A stretch of 64,000 nucleotides of DNA from Nocardioides luteus (GTDB lineage Bacteria > Actinomycetota > Actinomycetes > Propionibacteriales > Nocardioidaceae): contig NZ_JADOVJ010000001.1 of NCBI RefSeq assembly GCF_015752315.1, positions 62,001-126,000 on the forward strand, written 5' to 3'. The position numbers and the translations under genes are program-made. Every line of letters begins with the position of its first letter. Within the stretch, counting starts at the first letter, position 1. Under the pieces are notes generated by a model. The model did no database searches and was not told where the DNA came from. It saw only the letters and a list, made by a program, of their open reading frames with translations. Shown here piece after piece: positions 7,670 to 17,939 of the stretch.

Positions 7670-9583
7670 GTGACCGCCATCGATGCAGCCTCACTGACCG
7701 CACTTCTCGACGGGCGATACGCGGGAGTCCGGGAGGACGTACGCAAGTCCCTGATCGAGCGCGCCGACTTTCTCGGCGAGGTTGAGGAGCTGCCGCGGAC
7801 GGAGTACCGCGAGCGGGTCCGGGAGGTGCTCCTCGACGTCTCCGCGACCGGTCTGACCGGGCTGGGGTTCCCGAAGGAGTACGGCGGCGGCGGTGACGTC
7901 GGCGCCTCCATCGCCGCCTTCGAGGAGATGGCCGGTGGGGACCTGTCGCTGCTCGTGAAGTCGGGCGTGCAGTTCGGCCTCTTCGGCGGCGCGATCCTGC
8001 AGCTCGGGACCGCCCGTCACCACGACCGCTATCTCGCCGACATCGTCTCCGGGCGCCTGCTCGGCTGCTTCGCGATGACCGAGCACGGACACGGCTCCAA
8101 CGTGGCCGCCGTCGCGACCGTGGCCACCTACGACCCGGCCACCCAGGAGTTCGTCATCGAGACGACCCGGGAGGATGCGTACAAGGACTACATCGGCAAC
8201 GCCGCCGCCCACGGCGAGCTCGCGGTCGTCTTCGCGCAGCTGGTCGTCGGCGGCGAGGAGCGCGGGGTGCACGCGTTCGTCGTGCCGATCCGGGTCTCCG
8301 GTGCTCCGGCGCCCGGCGTGCGGATCGCGGACGACGGGCCCAAGATGGGGCTCAACGGCGTCGACAACGGGCGACTGTGGTTCTCGGGCGTGCGGGTGCC
8401 GCGTACGTCCTTGTTGAACCGCTTCGCCGACGTCACCGAAGCGGGCGAGTACGTCTCCGAGATCGAGTCGGCCGGGCGGCGCTTCTTCACGATGCTCGGC
8501 ACGCTCGTGCAGGGCCGCGTCTCGGTCGGCGGCGCCGCGATCCGGGCCTCGGAGGTCGCTCTGACGATCGCGGTCCGCTACGCGCTGCGCCGGCGGCAGT
8601 TCGAGGCCTCGGCGGAAGCCGAGGAGTCGCTGCTCATCGACTACGGCCAGCACCAGCGCCGGCTGCTGCCGCTGGTCGCGCGGACCTACGCGCTGCGCTT
8701 CGCGCAGGAGGTCGTACGCGACGACCTGCACGACGTCTTCTCCGGCGTCACGACCTCCGAGCACGCCCGGCGCGAGCTCGAGTCGCGGGCCGCCGGCACC
8801 AAGGCCCTGGCGACGTGGCACGCGACCCGAACCATCCAGGAGTGCCGCGAGGCGTGCGGTGGCGCGGGCTACCTGGCCGCCAACAGGTTCGCGGCCCTGA
8901 AGGCCGACACGGACGTCTTCACGACCTTCGAGGGCGACAACACCGTGCTGCTGCAGCTGGTCGCCAAGGGCCTTCTCACCGGTTACTCGAGCGAGTTCGA
9001 GGAGATGGACCAGCTCGACCTCGTACGCTTCGTCGCCGGTCTCGCCGTCGAGACCGTCCTGGAGCGCACCGCCGTGCACAAGCTGCTCGAACGGGTCCGC
9101 GACGTCGTCCCGATCGCGGGCGAGCGCGAGCCGGACATCCTCGACGCCGACTACCACCTGGCGATGCTGCGCTTCCGCGAGGAGCACATGCTCGCCGGCG
9201 TCGCCCGGCGCCTGCAGTCCGGCGTGAAGGCCGGCCGCGAGCCCGGGGAGGTCTTCTCGACCGTCCAGGACCACGTCATCGGGGTCGCTCACGCGCACGT
9301 GGAGCGGCTGATCCACGAGGCGTTCCGGGAGAAGGTCCGGGTGCTGCCCTCGGGGCCGGTGCGGGATCTGATGGACACCGTCTGCGACCTCAGCGCCCTC
9401 TCGGTCATCGAGGCCGACCGCGCCTGGTTCATGGAGCACGGCCGGCTCTCCTCCGAGCGCTCCAAGGCCATCATCGGCGAGGTCAACCGCCTCTGCCGCG
9501 ACCTCCGCCCGCACGCGCGGCTGCTCGTCGACGGTTTCGGGGTGCCCGAGGAGCTGCTGCGGGCGAAGGATCTGATCGGCTGA
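7670..9583 (+). CDS. Acyl-CoA dehydrogenase/oxidase family flavoprotein
   Basis: 637 residues from GTG 7670. The layout is that of long acyl-CoA oxidases: an N-terminal helical domain with FPKEYGGGGDVGAS, a middle beta domain with CFAMTEHGHGSNV and KMGLNGVDNGRLWF, and a C-terminal helical domain with EACGGAGYLAANRFA and TTFEGDN, the usual site of the catalytic carboxylate and FAD contacts. It is longer than normal acyl-CoA dehydrogenases (about 380-400 residues) because of an additional C-terminal helical region of about 180 residues, as in peroxisomal-type oxidases. It would oxidise a fatty acyl-CoA to the trans-2-enoyl-CoA, passing electrons to oxygen or ETF. No beta-oxidation partners are adjacent. 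Confidence 0.85.
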   Translation: MTAIDAASLTALLDGRYAGVREDVRKSLIERADFLGEVEELPRTEYRERVREVLLDVSATGLTGLGFPKEYGGGGDVGASIAAFEEMAGGDLSLLVKSGVQFGLFGGAILQLGTARHHDRYLADIVSGRLLGCFAMTEHGHGSNVAAVATVATYDPATQEFVIETTREDAYKDYIGNAAAHGELAVVFAQLVVGGEERGVHAFVVPIRVSGAPAPGVRIADDGPKMGLNGVDNGRLWFSGVRVPRTSLLNRFADVTEAGEYVSEIESAGRRFFTMLGTLVQGRVSVGGAAIRASEVALTIAVRYALRRRQFEASAEAEESLLIDYGQHQRRLLPLVARTYALRFAQEVVRDDLHDVFSGVTTSEHARRELESRAAGTKALATWHATRTIQECREACGGAGYLAANRFAALKADTDVFTTFEGDNTVLLQLVAKGLLTGYSSEFEEMDQLDLVRFVAGLAVETVLERTAVHKLLERVRDVVPIAGEREPDILDADYHLAMLRFREEHMLAGVARRLQSGVKAGREPGEVFSTVQDHVIGVAHAHVERLIHEAFREKVRVLPSGPVRDLMDTVCDLSALSVIEADRAWFMEHGRLSSERSKAIIGEVNRLCRDLRPHARLLVDGFGVPEELLRAKDLIG

Positions 9584-9683
9584 GGGTTGGCTGGGGTGAG
9601 CATCCACCGGCACGTCGTACGTGACATAGGCCGCTGACAGTGCGGATCGCCAGCTGAACACCCGCGGGTGGTTGACTGGTCCG

Positions 9684-10235
9684 GTGGCCAGGCTGATCCT
9701 CATCAACGGAATGCCCGGGGTAGGAAAATCGACACTCGCCAGGCGCTTCGCGGCCGACCACCCCGGCACGCTGGTGTGTGACATCGACCTGCTGCGTACG
9801 TTCATCAGCGGGTGGAGAGACGACTTCCTCGGTGCCGGTTCCCGGATCCGGCCTGCGGCGCTGGGACTGATTCGCGGATACCTCAGCGAGTCCGGCGACG
9901 TGGTGCTCCCACAGCTGTTCGCCAGGGTCAGCGAGCTCCAACGCTTCGAGCGGGCGGCGCACGACGCCGGCGCGGAGTTCGTGGAGGTCATGCTCGAGGC
10001 CGTCGAGGACGACGCGCTACGCCGATTTCACGGACGCGATGACGGCAACGATCCCTGGCATCCGATCGTGCGGGAGATCGTGGCGGAGTCCGGTGGCGAC
10101 GAGCACCTGCGTGCGTACGCCTCCAAGCTGGCCGAGCTGGTGGCGGAACGCCCCGCGACGAAGGTCGTCCCGAGCGTTGCGGGCGAGATCGACGCAACGT
10201 ACGAATCCTTGCGCGCCGCGCTCGGCGAATGCTGA
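9684..10235 (+). CDS. P-loop nucleoside/small-molecule kinase-like protein
   Basis: 183 residues from GTG 9684; TTG 9672 is an alternative, but homologous folds place the Walker A strand almost at the N-terminus, as here (LILINGMPGVGKSTLA). An acidic CDIDLLR segment after the second strand is where Zeta-toxin/AAA_33-type kinases bind substrate, and RFHGRDD may provide the lid. Family members phosphorylate nucleosides, sugars or antibiotics. No partner gene helps to assign the substrate. A small hairpin (ACCGAG/CTCGGT, 10235-10250) lies at the stop codon. Confidence 0.6.
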   Translation: MARLILINGMPGVGKSTLARRFAADHPGTLVCDIDLLRTFISGWRDDFLGAGSRIRPAALGLIRGYLSESGDVVLPQLFARVSELQRFERAAHDAGAEFVEVMLEAVEDDALRRFHGRDDGNDPWHPIVREIVAESGGDEHLRAYASKLAELVAERPATKVVPSVAGEIDATYESLRAALGEC

Positions 10236-10267
10236 CCGAGTTACCTCGGTGAACATCCACGCCCGCC

Positions 10268-10309
10268 GACCGAGTCCCCCTTCGACAAGCTCAGGACATC
10301 GCCTCGGTC
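10268..10309. repeat. Intergenic palindromic element with CTTCGACAAGCTCAGGAC core
   Basis: Bounded by the 7-bp inverted repeat GACCGAG (10268-10274) and CTCGGTC (10303-10309). The core TTCGACAAGCTCAGGAC (10281-10297) is a motif I recall as a common dispersed intergenic repeat of high-GC bacteria (REP-like). It sits between the kinase gene and the convergent ppa gene, where such elements are often found. Copy number cannot be tested here. Confidence 0.5.
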
Positions 10310-10320
10310 AGCAGACGGAC

Positions 10321-10812
10321 TCAGTGAGCGGTGTTCTTGAACCGGTCGACGGAGGCGGCGATCTCCGACTCCGCGGCGGCCTTGCCGACCCAGTCGGAGC
10401 CCTTGACGGTCTTGCCGGGCTCGAGGTCCTTGTAGTGCTCGAAGAAGTGCTTGATCTCGTTGAGCGTCCACTCGTCGACGTCCGCGAGGTCCTGGATGTG
10501 GTCGAAGCGGGGGTCGCAGGGGACGCAGAGGACCTTCTCGTCCTGGCCCTTCTCGTCCTCCATGACGTACATCGCGACGGGGCGGGCCTGGACGAGCACG
10601 CCCGGGAAGAGCGGGTAGGGGGTCAGGACCAGCGCGTCGAGCGGGTCACCGTCCCCGCCGAGGGTGTCTTCGATGTAGCCGTAGTCTGCGGGGTACATCA
10701 TGGAGGTGAACAGAACGCGGTCGAGACGAAGCCGATTCGACTCGTGGTCCACCTCGTACTTGTTGCGGGATCCCTTGGGGACCTCGATCAGTACGTCGAA
10801 CTCCTGCGTCAC
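10321..10812 (-). CDS. ppa: Inorganic pyrophosphatase (family I)
   Basis: 163 residues from GTG 10812, with a strong Shine-Dalgarno (GGAGG, ending about 9 nt upstream). Hydrolyses pyrophosphate to two phosphates in the cytoplasm, pulling biosynthetic reactions forward. Signatures: [14 protein letters not shown] with the phosphate-binding Lys and Arg, [24 protein letters not shown] including the D-G-D-P-L-D metal site, and [12 protein letters not shown]. Length is normal for the short bacterial hexameric type. An open frame continues upstream of the GTG but overlaps dacB and lacks homology. Divergent from dacB, sharing an 86-bp intergenic region. Confidence 0.95.
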   Translation of the reverse strand: MTQEFDVLIEVPKGSRNKYEVDHESNRLRLDRVLFTSMMYPADYGYIEDTLGGDGDPLDALVLTPYPLFPGVLVQARPVAMYVMEDEKGQDEKVLCVPCDPRFDHIQDLADVDEWTLNEIKHFFEHYKDLEPGKTVKGSDWVGKAAAESEIAASVDRFKNTAH

Positions 10813-10898
10813 TTCTCTGCCTCCAGACAAACCCAAAAACGGAATGCCGGACAGTCTGACACCGATCGGCGTCAGACCCGGCATCGAGGAGGATATCC

Positions 10899-12278
10899 GT
10901 GGAGCCTGACACCCCGCCGAAGTGGCCGTCAGAGGAGACGGACGAGGCCCGCGGGAAGCTCGCGGTCGTGGTGCCGCTGGTGCTCGCGCTCCTGGTGGGA
11001 GCGGCGGCAGCGGCGTACGCCCTGGGGTGGGTGCGCTATGCCCAGGGAAACGTCGCGCCGACGCCGCCGCCGGCACCGCTGAGCATCGCCACGGTCAGCC
11101 CCGCGCCGGTCGCGGGCCAGCAGTCGAGGACCCCCGGAAAGCCTGATCAGGCCGCGCTGCAGCGGGTGATGCGCGAGATGGTCGGCGACAAGCGTCTCGG
11201 CCGGCACCTCAAGGCGGCGATCGCGCCGCTCGAGGGCGCGCCGGTGGTCACCCACGGCACCGGAGCCGCCACCCCGGCCAGCGTCACCAAGGTGCTGACC
11301 AGTGTGGCGGTGCTGGAGGCGTACGGCCCCGAGCGCAGGTTCGAGACCAGCACCACGCTCCAGGGGAGCACCGTCACGCTCGTCGGGGGAGGTGACGCAT
11401 CTCTCACCAGCAACGACCTCGACACGCTGGCCGCCGAGACGGCCCGGGAGCTCGGCGCCACCAAGACGGTGAGCCTGGCCTACGACGACAGCCTGTTCGC
11501 CGGGCCGGTGCTGAGCCCGACCTGGCGACGCACCTACCTGGGGGAGGAGGTCGGCGGGATCACCGCGCTGCTGGTCGATCACGGCGGGTCCCAGGCGACG
11601 GGATACAGCCGCGATCCGTCCCTGCAGGCCGCCGAGCAGTTCAAGAAGGCCCTGGCCAAGCACGGGATCAAGGTCGACGGCAAGCCGGTGCGGGGGACCA
11701 AGGCGGGCACCCAGCTCGCGGTACGCCACGGCGACACCCTCCGCGAGATCGTCGAATACACGCTGCAGCACAGCGACAACCAGCTCGCCGAGGTGCTCGC
11801 CCGCCACGTCGGGCTGGCAGCCGGCGAGCCGACGTTCGACGGCTCCACCGCGGCGATCACGGCCACGCTGAAGGAGCTCGGCATGGACACCACCGGCCTG
11901 GTCCTGCGCGATGGCTCCGGCCTCTCCCGGCAGAACCGGATCCCGCCGACGCTGCTGGTCAGCGCGCTCCAGACCGCCGCCAGCCCCCACCGGCCCGAGC
12001 TCGCCCCGGCGATGACCGGTCTCCCGGTCGCCGGCTGGGTCGGCTCGCTCTCGCGCCGGTTCAACTTCGACGCCGAGCCGGGGCGCGGTCGCGTCCGGGC
12101 GAAGACCGGCACCCTCACCGGCGTCTCCGGCCTCTCCGGCATCGCGGTCGACGCCCGCGGCACGCCGTTCGTCGTCGTACTCATGGCCGACGGGTTCAAG
12201 CCCGAGCAGACCCTGGACGTACGCGACGCCCTCGACGATGCGATGGCGTCGGTCGCGACGTGTCGATGCTCGGCATAG
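10899..12278 (+). CDS. dacB: D-alanyl-D-alanine carboxypeptidase/endopeptidase (PBP4, S13 family)
   Basis: 459 residues from GTG 10899 with GAGGAGG just upstream. A short cytoplasmic N-terminus is followed by one membrane anchor ([23 protein letters not shown], about 21-43). The three penicillin-binding motifs are present: S-x-x-K as SVTK (with the catalytic Ser), S-x-N as SDN in [11 protein letters not shown], and KTG in [12 protein letters not shown]. It trims or cleaves peptidoglycan cross-links outside the membrane. The order dacB / metalloprotease / tilS / hpt is widely conserved in actinobacteria. Confidence 0.93.
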   Translation: MEPDTPPKWPSEETDEARGKLAVVVPLVLALLVGAAAAAYALGWVRYAQGNVAPTPPPAPLSIATVSPAPVAGQQSRTPGKPDQAALQRVMREMVGDKRLGRHLKAAIAPLEGAPVVTHGTGAATPASVTKVLTSVAVLEAYGPERRFETSTTLQGSTVTLVGGGDASLTSNDLDTLAAETARELGATKTVSLAYDDSLFAGPVLSPTWRRTYLGEEVGGITALLVDHGGSQATGYSRDPSLQAAEQFKKALAKHGIKVDGKPVRGTKAGTQLAVRHGDTLREIVEYTLQHSDNQLAEVLARHVGLAAGEPTFDGSTAAITATLKELGMDTTGLVLRDGSGLSRQNRIPPTLLVSALQTAASPHRPELAPAMTGLPVAGWVGSLSRRFNFDAEPGRGRVRAKTGTLTGVSGLSGIAVDARGTPFVVVLMADGFKPEQTLDVRDALDDAMASVATCRCSA

Positions 12279-12302
12279 GTTCGGTCGGCTACGGTCGTAG
12301 GC

Positions 12303-13355
12303 ATGACCCATCGAGCTGAGGAGCCCAGGCCGTCCGGAGCGACCATGGTCGACTGGGACCTGGCCGTGCGCCTCGGCGCGAAGGTCGCCGGAGACGGCCC
12401 GATCGTCTCGCGCAACGAGGCCCGGCAGGCCGTCGAGGAGCTGCGCGAGGACGCCGCGAAGGCGACCGAGTTCGTGCGCGAGTTCACCGGCCTGGACGCG
12501 CCCCGCGACACCGCGCCCGTCCTCGTGGTCGACCGCAGGGGCTGGATCCAGGCCAACGCCGACACCTTCGCCCACGTGATCTCGCCGGTGGTCGACCGGA
12601 TCACCGCGAAGCGCGCGCCGGGTGCCCTCTCCCTGGCGGTCGGCTCCAAGATCAGCGCCGCCGAGGTGGGCGGTCTGCTCGGCTTCATGTCCTCGAAGAT
12701 CCTCGGCCAGTTCGACCCGTTCTTCGGGCCCTCGGGCCGGCTGCTGCTGGTCGCGCCCAACGCCGTCCACGTCGAGCGCGAGCTCGGCCTGGACCCGACC
12801 GACTTCCGGCTGTGGGTCTGCCTCCACGAGGAGACCCACCGGGTCCAGTTCACGGCCAGCCCGTGGATGCGCGACCACCTCTTCGCGCAGATCGAGGGCC
12901 TCTCCGAGGCGATGGACCCGTCCTCGATCTTCGACGGCGGCCTGCAGCGCGTCTCCGAGGCGCTCAAGGGCAACGGCAGCATCGTCGACGCCTTCGCCAA
13001 GCCCGAGCAGAAGGAGATCATCGACCGGGTCACCGGGATGATGTCGCTGCTCGAGGGCCATGCTGACGTGGTCATGGACGACGTCGGCCCCGGCGTGATC
13101 CCGAGCGTCACCACGATCCGCAAGGCGTTCAACAAGCGCCGCCAGGGCATCGGCGTGCTCGACCGCCTGCTCCGCCGCCTCCTCGGCCTGGAGGCCAAGA
13201 TGGCGCAGTACCGCGACGGCGCGAAGTTCGTACGCCACGTGGTCGACCGGGTCGGCATGGACGAGTTCAACGCCGTCTTCGCCGGCCCCGAGAACCTCCC
13301 GTCGAAGGCCGAGATCGTCGAACCGGACGCCTGGGTCACCCGCGTTCTGGCATGA
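12303..13355 (+). CDS. Zinc-dependent metalloprotease, DUF2342 (zincin) family
   Basis: 350 residues from ATG 12303 (an internal ATG at 12345, MVDWDLAVR, is possible and matches the usual conserved beginning). The zincin signature is CLHEETHRVQF with H-E-x-x-H, and EGHADVVMDDVG supplies the downstream glutamate-containing motif. The family is restricted to actinobacteria and has sometimes been labelled a coenzyme-F420-biosynthesis-associated protein, but no role has been firmly shown. It overlaps tilS by 4 bp (ATGA). Confidence 0.88.
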   Translation: MTHRAEEPRPSGATMVDWDLAVRLGAKVAGDGPIVSRNEARQAVEELREDAAKATEFVREFTGLDAPRDTAPVLVVDRRGWIQANADTFAHVISPVVDRITAKRAPGALSLAVGSKISAAEVGGLLGFMSSKILGQFDPFFGPSGRLLLVAPNAVHVERELGLDPTDFRLWVCLHEETHRVQFTASPWMRDHLFAQIEGLSEAMDPSSIFDGGLQRVSEALKGNGSIVDAFAKPEQKEIIDRVTGMMSLLEGHADVVMDDVGPGVIPSVTTIRKAFNKRRQGIGVLDRLLRRLLGLEAKMAQYRDGAKFVRHVVDRVGMDEFNAVFAGPENLPSKAEIVEPDAWVTRVLA

Positions 13356-14335
13356 GTCTCCACCCCTCGATCGCAGCCGTACGCCGCCCCGTCCGCGCCA
13401 CGCTCGAGCAGCTGGAACCGGGCGACAAGGTGATCGTGGCCTGCTCCGGGGGAGCGGATTCGCTGGCGCTGGCGTCCGCGGCGGTGTTCGAGGGCCACAA
13501 GCTCGGGCTGCACGTCATCGGTGCGACCGTCGACCACGGGATGCAGGAAGGCAGCGACGCCCAGGCGAGCAAGGTCATCGCCCAGCTCGCCGAGATGGGC
13601 GTCGACGAGACCGTCACCGCGACCGTCGAGGTGAAGGCCGACGGCGAAGGCCCGGAAGCAGCCGCCCGGCAGGCTCGCTATGCGGTCCTCGACCAGCTCG
13701 CCGAGCGCCTCGACGCGAGCGTGATCCTGCTCGGCCACACCCGTGACGACCAGGCCGAGACCGTGCTGCTGGGGCTGACCAGGGGCTCGGGCGCCCGCAG
13801 CCTCTCCGGGATGCGCGCCGCCTTCGACCGCTATCGCCGTCCGCTCCTCGGGACCACCCGGATCGACACCGAGACCGCCTGCCAGATCGAGGGCCTCGAC
13901 GTCTGGCAGGACCCGCACAACCGCGACTTCGCCTACACCCGCGCGCGCATCCGTCACCGGGTCCTGCCCACGCTCGAGGAGGATCTGGGGCCGGGGGTCA
14001 CCGAGGCGCTGGCCCGCACGGCCGAGCAGCTCCGCGAGGACGCCGACTTCATCGACGACATCGCCGAGTCGATGCACCGCGAGCTCGGCGGAACCCTCCC
14101 GGTCGAGACGCTGGCGCAGTATCCGGCCGCCGTCCGCACCCGAATCCTCCGGATCGCCGCCCTCGCGGCCGGCAGCCCGCCCGCGGAGCTCACCCGCGAC
14201 CACGTCAAGGCCGTCGACGAGCTGATCACCGGCTGGCGCGGGCAGCGCTGGATCGACCTGCCGGGACACATTCGGGCGCGTCGTACGAACTCTTCGATCG
14301 TCTTCGAATCAGGCCCTTTCCCCACCAGCATTTAG
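13352..14335 (+). CDS. tilS: tRNA(Ile)-lysidine synthase
   Basis: 327 residues. The N-type ATP-pyrophosphatase loop CSGGADSLALA is near residue 32, followed by HVIGATVDHGMQ, GHTRDDQAETVLLGLTRGSG and RIRHRVLPTLEE, all TilS signatures. It converts C34 of tRNA-Ile(CAU) to lysidine so that AUA rather than AUG is read. At 327 residues it belongs to the short actinobacterial form without the full C-terminal domain of E. coli TilS. Start ATG overlaps the metalloprotease stop. Confidence 0.93.
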   Translation: MSLHPSIAAVRRPVRATLEQLEPGDKVIVACSGGADSLALASAAVFEGHKLGLHVIGATVDHGMQEGSDAQASKVIAQLAEMGVDETVTATVEVKADGEGPEAAARQARYAVLDQLAERLDASVILLGHTRDDQAETVLLGLTRGSGARSLSGMRAAFDRYRRPLLGTTRIDTETACQIEGLDVWQDPHNRDFAYTRARIRHRVLPTLEEDLGPGVTEALARTAEQLREDADFIDDIAESMHRELGGTLPVETLAQYPAAVRTRILRIAALAAGSPPAELTRDHVKAVDELITGWRGQRWIDLPGHIRARRTNSSIVFESGPFPTSI

Positions 14336-14345
14336 AGTGGCGCTC

Positions 14346-14897
14346 ATGGACACCGAGTACGTCGGCGACGACCTCGTGAAGACCCTGTTCACCCACGACG
14401 AGATCCAGGCGAAGGTCGAAGAGCTGGCCCGCCGGATCGAGAAGGACTACGAGGGCGAGGAGCTCCTGATCGTCGGCGTCCTGCGGGGCGCGGTGATGAT
14501 CATGGCCGACCTCGCGCGCGCCCTGAACCGCCACGTCGAGATGGACTGGATGGCGGTGTCGTCCTACGGCTCCGGCACCAAGTCGTCCGGTGTGGTGCGG
14601 ATCCTGAAGGACCTCGACACCGATGTCACCGGCAAGCACGTGCTCGTCGTCGACGAGATCATCGACTCCGGCCTGACCCTGACCTGGCTGACCTCCAACC
14701 TCAACAGCCGCGGCCCGGCGAGCCTCGAGATCGTCACCCTGCTGCGCAAGCCCGAGGCGGTCAGCATGCCGGTCGACGTGAAGTACGTCGGTTGGGACAT
14801 CCCCGACGAGTTCGTGGTCGGCTACGGTCTCGACTTCAACGAGAAGTACCGCAACCTCCGCGACATCTCGACCCTCGCCCCGCACATCTACAGCTGA
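14346..14897 (+). CDS. hpt: Hypoxanthine phosphoribosyltransferase
   Basis: 183 residues from ATG 14346 (GTG 14337 in the same frame is an alternative). The PRPP-binding signature is HVLVVDEIIDSGLTL; the N-terminal LLIVGVLRGAVMIMADL and the flexible loop SSYGSGTKSSG are typical of HPRT. The C-terminal VGYGLDFNEKYRNL is the conserved base-binding end of the family. It salvages hypoxanthine and guanine to IMP and GMP. The tilS-hpt-ftsH order is conserved across many bacteria. Confidence 0.95.
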   Translation: MDTEYVGDDLVKTLFTHDEIQAKVEELARRIEKDYEGEELLIVGVLRGAVMIMADLARALNRHVEMDWMAVSSYGSGTKSSGVVRILKDLDTDVTGKHVLVVDEIIDSGLTLTWLTSNLNSRGPASLEIVTLLRKPEAVSMPVDVKYVGWDIPDEFVVGYGLDFNEKYRNLRDISTLAPHIYS

Positions 14898-14915
14898 GCG
14901 GGGCCGATCGGTCCG

Positions 14916-15719
14916 TCAGCGCGTGGGCCGGATGCTGGCGATCACTCTCACCAGGGTCGCGTCGCTGTCGGCGCCGTCGACATCACGGCCGGCGACCATC
15001 ACGAAGAGCGCGGTCTTCCCGGCTGCGCGGGGCACCGACACCACGGTGACCTCGAGGGTCGGCACCGCGCACTCCGGGTCCACCGGGGTCGTCGTGGCGG
15101 TCACGGCCGTCGCGGTGGTCCTGCCGCCGTCGACCTCGACCGGTCGGGGATCGCCCAGCGATCCGGTCGGGGTCTTGCCGTCCTCGCTCTGACCTGCCGA
15201 GACGGCCCAGTGGGTCGCGGTGGCCTCGATGGTCCCCTTGTCGGACCTCGACCCCGGCGTGACGAAGCCGACCAGGGTGTGCGAGCTGCCCGGACCGCAC
15301 CAGTCGTCCCCGCCGAAGGCGACCCCGTGCATGATCGCCTGCACCTCGCCCTCGCTCGACTCGAACCCGGCGAGCGTCTCGGGGCCCGGCCTCCAGCTGC
15401 CGGGTACGTCGTACGCCATCGCGTCCTTGGCCGAGGTCACCGACTGCCACGGACCGGTGGGCTGGGCCATGCTCGGGGTACCCGAGGGACCGGCGGGACT
15501 CGGCGTAGCGGCCGCCGAGGTCCCCGGCGCCGCCGACGTGCTGGGCGCCGTCGGAGGTGGTACGTCGCCCGCCGGCTGCGCCACGAGCCGCCAGGCGAGC
15601 ACGCCGGCAGCCGCCACGAGAACGACCAGGAGCACGAGCAGCGCTACGACGATGATCACGGCGAGACGGCTGCCGGAGCCACCGGTCGGACCCGGTGTCG
15701 AGGCTTTACTTTCGGCCAT
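14916..15719 (-). CDS. Membrane-anchored protein with extracellular domain, unknown
   Basis: 267 residues from ATG 15719. A short cytoplasmic tail is followed by one strong membrane helix (LAVIIVVALLVLLVVLVAAAGVLAW, about 19-43), then a Pro/Thr/Ser/Ala-rich linker to about residue 90 and a compact C-terminal domain. The domain holds two cysteines (DDWCGPG and PECAVP) that could pair outside the cell. I recognise no catalytic motif. It resembles DUF-type surface proteins found beside ftsH in Nocardioides-like genomes, but this is inference. Divergent from ftsH across a 170-bp gap. Confidence 0.7.
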   Translation of the reverse strand: MAESKASTPGPTGGSGSRLAVIIVVALLVLLVVLVAAAGVLAWRLVAQPAGDVPPPTAPSTSAAPGTSAAATPSPAGPSGTPSMAQPTGPWQSVTSAKDAMAYDVPGSWRPGPETLAGFESSEGEVQAIMHGVAFGGDDWCGPGSSHTLVGFVTPGSRSDKGTIEATATHWAVSAGQSEDGKTPTGSLGDPRPVEVDGGRTTATAVTATTTPVDPECAVPTLEVTVVSVPRAAGKTALFVMVAGRDVDGADSDATLVRVIASIRPTR

Positions 15720-15889
15720 GGCGACACAGTAGGACGGTTTCGCCCCGGCGCCTCGCCGGATCGCCGCTTTCGCTGATGGCAGAACCGCTCAGGTGGGTTC
15801 GGGCACGATTTGGCGTGTACCGTCGTTCTAAATGACGAGCACGCTCCCCGGCGTGCGATGTCTGACCCCGTAACGGTTGAAAGAAGCCT

Positions 15890-17929
15890 GTGAAGCGCAT
15901 ATTCAAAGGTCCCTGGCTGTGGATCATCCTGGCAGTGCTCGGTGTGATCCTGGCTCTGCAGTACCTGGCCCCTCGCAACGGCGGCGACGAGATCACCACC
16001 AGCGAGCTGACTGAATACATTCAGAAGGACCAGGTCAAGGAGATCACGTTCGTCGACGGCGACCAGGAGATCAAGGCGACCCTGACCAAGGACGCACGCA
16101 AGGGCAGCGCCGAGGTCACCACGTCGTGGGTCGACGGCGACCAGGAAGCGCTCATCGAGATGGTGCGCAAGACCGAGGCCGAGGGTGACAACCTCAAGGA
16201 GTTCAACTCCGAGGTGGCCAAGCCCTCCGTGCTCGGCTCGATCCTGAGCTTCCTGCTTCCGTTCGTGCTGATCATCGTGCTGTTCCTGTTCCTGATGAAC
16301 TCGGTCCAGGGCGGTGGCGGTCGCGGGGTCATGCAGTTCGCCAAGTCCAAGGCGAAGCTGATCACCAAGGACATGCCGAAGACGACGTTCGCCGACGTCG
16401 CCGGTGCGGACGAGGCGGTCGAGGAGCTCCAGGAGATCAAGGAGTTCCTGCAGGAGCCGGCCAAGTTCCAGGCCGTCGGCGCCAAGATCCCCAAGGGCGT
16501 GCTGCTCTACGGCCAGCCCGGAACCGGTAAGACCCTGCTCGCGCGAGCCGTCGCGGGCGAGGCCGGGGTGCCGTTCTACTCGATCTCCGGTTCGGACTTC
16601 GTCGAGATGTTCGTCGGTGTCGGTGCGAGCCGTGTCCGCGACCTGTTCGAGCAGGCCAAGGAGAACGCTCCCGCCATCGTCTTCATCGACGAGATCGACG
16701 CCGTCGGCCGTCACCGTGGTGCCGGCATGGGCGGCGGCCACGACGAGCGCGAGCAGACGCTCAACCAGCTCCTCGTGGAGATGGACGGCTTCGACGTACG
16801 CGGCGGGGTCATCCTGATCGCGGCCACCAACCGTCCCGACGTGCTCGACCCGGCGCTGCTGCGCCCGGGCCGCTTCGACCGCCAGATCCAGGTGGACGCT
16901 CCCGACCTCGCCGGTCGCGAGAAGATCCTGCAGGTCCACGCCCGCGGCAAGCCGCTGGCCGGCGACATCGACCTCGACTCGGTCGCCCGACGGACCCCCG
17001 GGTTCTCCGGTGCCGACCTGGCCAACGTGCTCAACGAGGCCGCGCTGCTGACCGCTCGCAGCGACCAGAAGCTGATCACCAACAAGGCTCTCGACGAGGC
17101 CATCGACCGCGTGATCGCGGGCCCGCAGAAGCGCACGCGCCTGATGAGCGAGCAGGAGAAGCTCATCACCGCCTACCACGAGGGTGGCCACGCTCTGGTC
17201 GCCGCGGCGCTGCCGGGGCCGGACGTGGTCCAGAAGATCACGATCCTGCCGCGCGGCAAGGCGCTGGGCTACAACCTGGTCATGCCCGACGACGACCAGT
17301 ACAGCCAGACCCGCTCGTCGATGCTCAACAAGCTCTCCTACATGCTCGGCGGCCGTGCCGCGGAGGAGCTCATCTTCCACGACCCGACGACCGGCGCCGG
17401 CAACGACATCGAGAAGGCGACCAACCTCGCCCGCGCGATGGTCACCCAGTTCGGTATGACCGAGCGCCTGGGTGCGATCAAGCTCGGCGAGTCCAACGGC
17501 GAGCCGTTCCTGGGGCGCGACATCGGCCACCAGCGCAACTACTCGGAGGAGGTCGCGGCCATCGTCGATGACGAGACCAAGAAGCTCCTCGCGACCGCTC
17601 ACCAGGAGGCCTTCGACATCCTCGAGGAGAACCGGGACGTCCTCGACAACCTGGTCCTGCAGCTCCTGGAGAAGGAGACGCTCTCCAAGCAGGAGGTCGC
17701 TGAGATCTTCGAGCCGCTGCGCCGCCGCGACCCGCGTCCGGCCTGGACCGGCTCCGACACCCGCCGCCCCTCGGACCGCCCCGCGGTCGAGATCCCGCAG
17801 TGGATCGTCGAGCGCGACAAGGCCGCGGTTGCCAAGGCGATTCGTTCCGCCTCACAGAAGTCCGCCAACGGTGTCGACCTCAGCAAGCCGACCGAGGCCG
17901 GCTCGCCCGAGGCCACCCCGCCCGCCTGA
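15890..17929 (+). CDS. ftsH: ATP-dependent zinc metalloprotease FtsH
   Basis: 679 residues from GTG 15890. Two membrane helices (about residues 9-25 and 115-137) flank the small extracytoplasmic domain. The AAA module has Walker A GQPGTGKT, pore-loop segment [15 protein letters not shown], Walker [12 protein letters not shown] and second-region-of-homology [20 protein letters not shown]. The protease zinc site is AYHEGGHAL (H-E-x-x-H). It degrades misfolded membrane proteins and selected cytoplasmic regulators. It ends 10 bp before folE. Confidence 0.97.
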   Translation: MKRIFKGPWLWIILAVLGVILALQYLAPRNGGDEITTSELTEYIQKDQVKEITFVDGDQEIKATLTKDARKGSAEVTTSWVDGDQEALIEMVRKTEAEGDNLKEFNSEVAKPSVLGSILSFLLPFVLIIVLFLFLMNSVQGGGGRGVMQFAKSKAKLITKDMPKTTFADVAGADEAVEELQEIKEFLQEPAKFQAVGAKIPKGVLLYGQPGTGKTLLARAVAGEAGVPFYSISGSDFVEMFVGVGASRVRDLFEQAKENAPAIVFIDEIDAVGRHRGAGMGGGHDEREQTLNQLLVEMDGFDVRGGVILIAATNRPDVLDPALLRPGRFDRQIQVDAPDLAGREKILQVHARGKPLAGDIDLDSVARRTPGFSGADLANVLNEAALLTARSDQKLITNKALDEAIDRVIAGPQKRTRLMSEQEKLITAYHEGGHALVAAALPGPDVVQKITILPRGKALGYNLVMPDDDQYSQTRSSMLNKLSYMLGGRAAEELIFHDPTTGAGNDIEKATNLARAMVTQFGMTERLGAIKLGESNGEPFLGRDIGHQRNYSEEVAAIVDDETKKLLATAHQEAFDILEENRDVLDNLVLQLLEKETLSKQEVAEIFEPLRRRDPRPAWTGSDTRRPSDRPAVEIPQWIVERDKAAVAKAIRSASQKSANGVDLSKPTEAGSPEATPPA

Positions 17930-17939
17930 TACGGAACAC

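Noticed and set aside
7691..9991. Long open frame antisense to the acyl-CoA oxidase gene
   Set aside because: No stop codons because of high GC and strong codon bias on the opposite strand; the composition is low-complexity Arg/Asp/Val-rich and the plus-strand product has clear family motifs.
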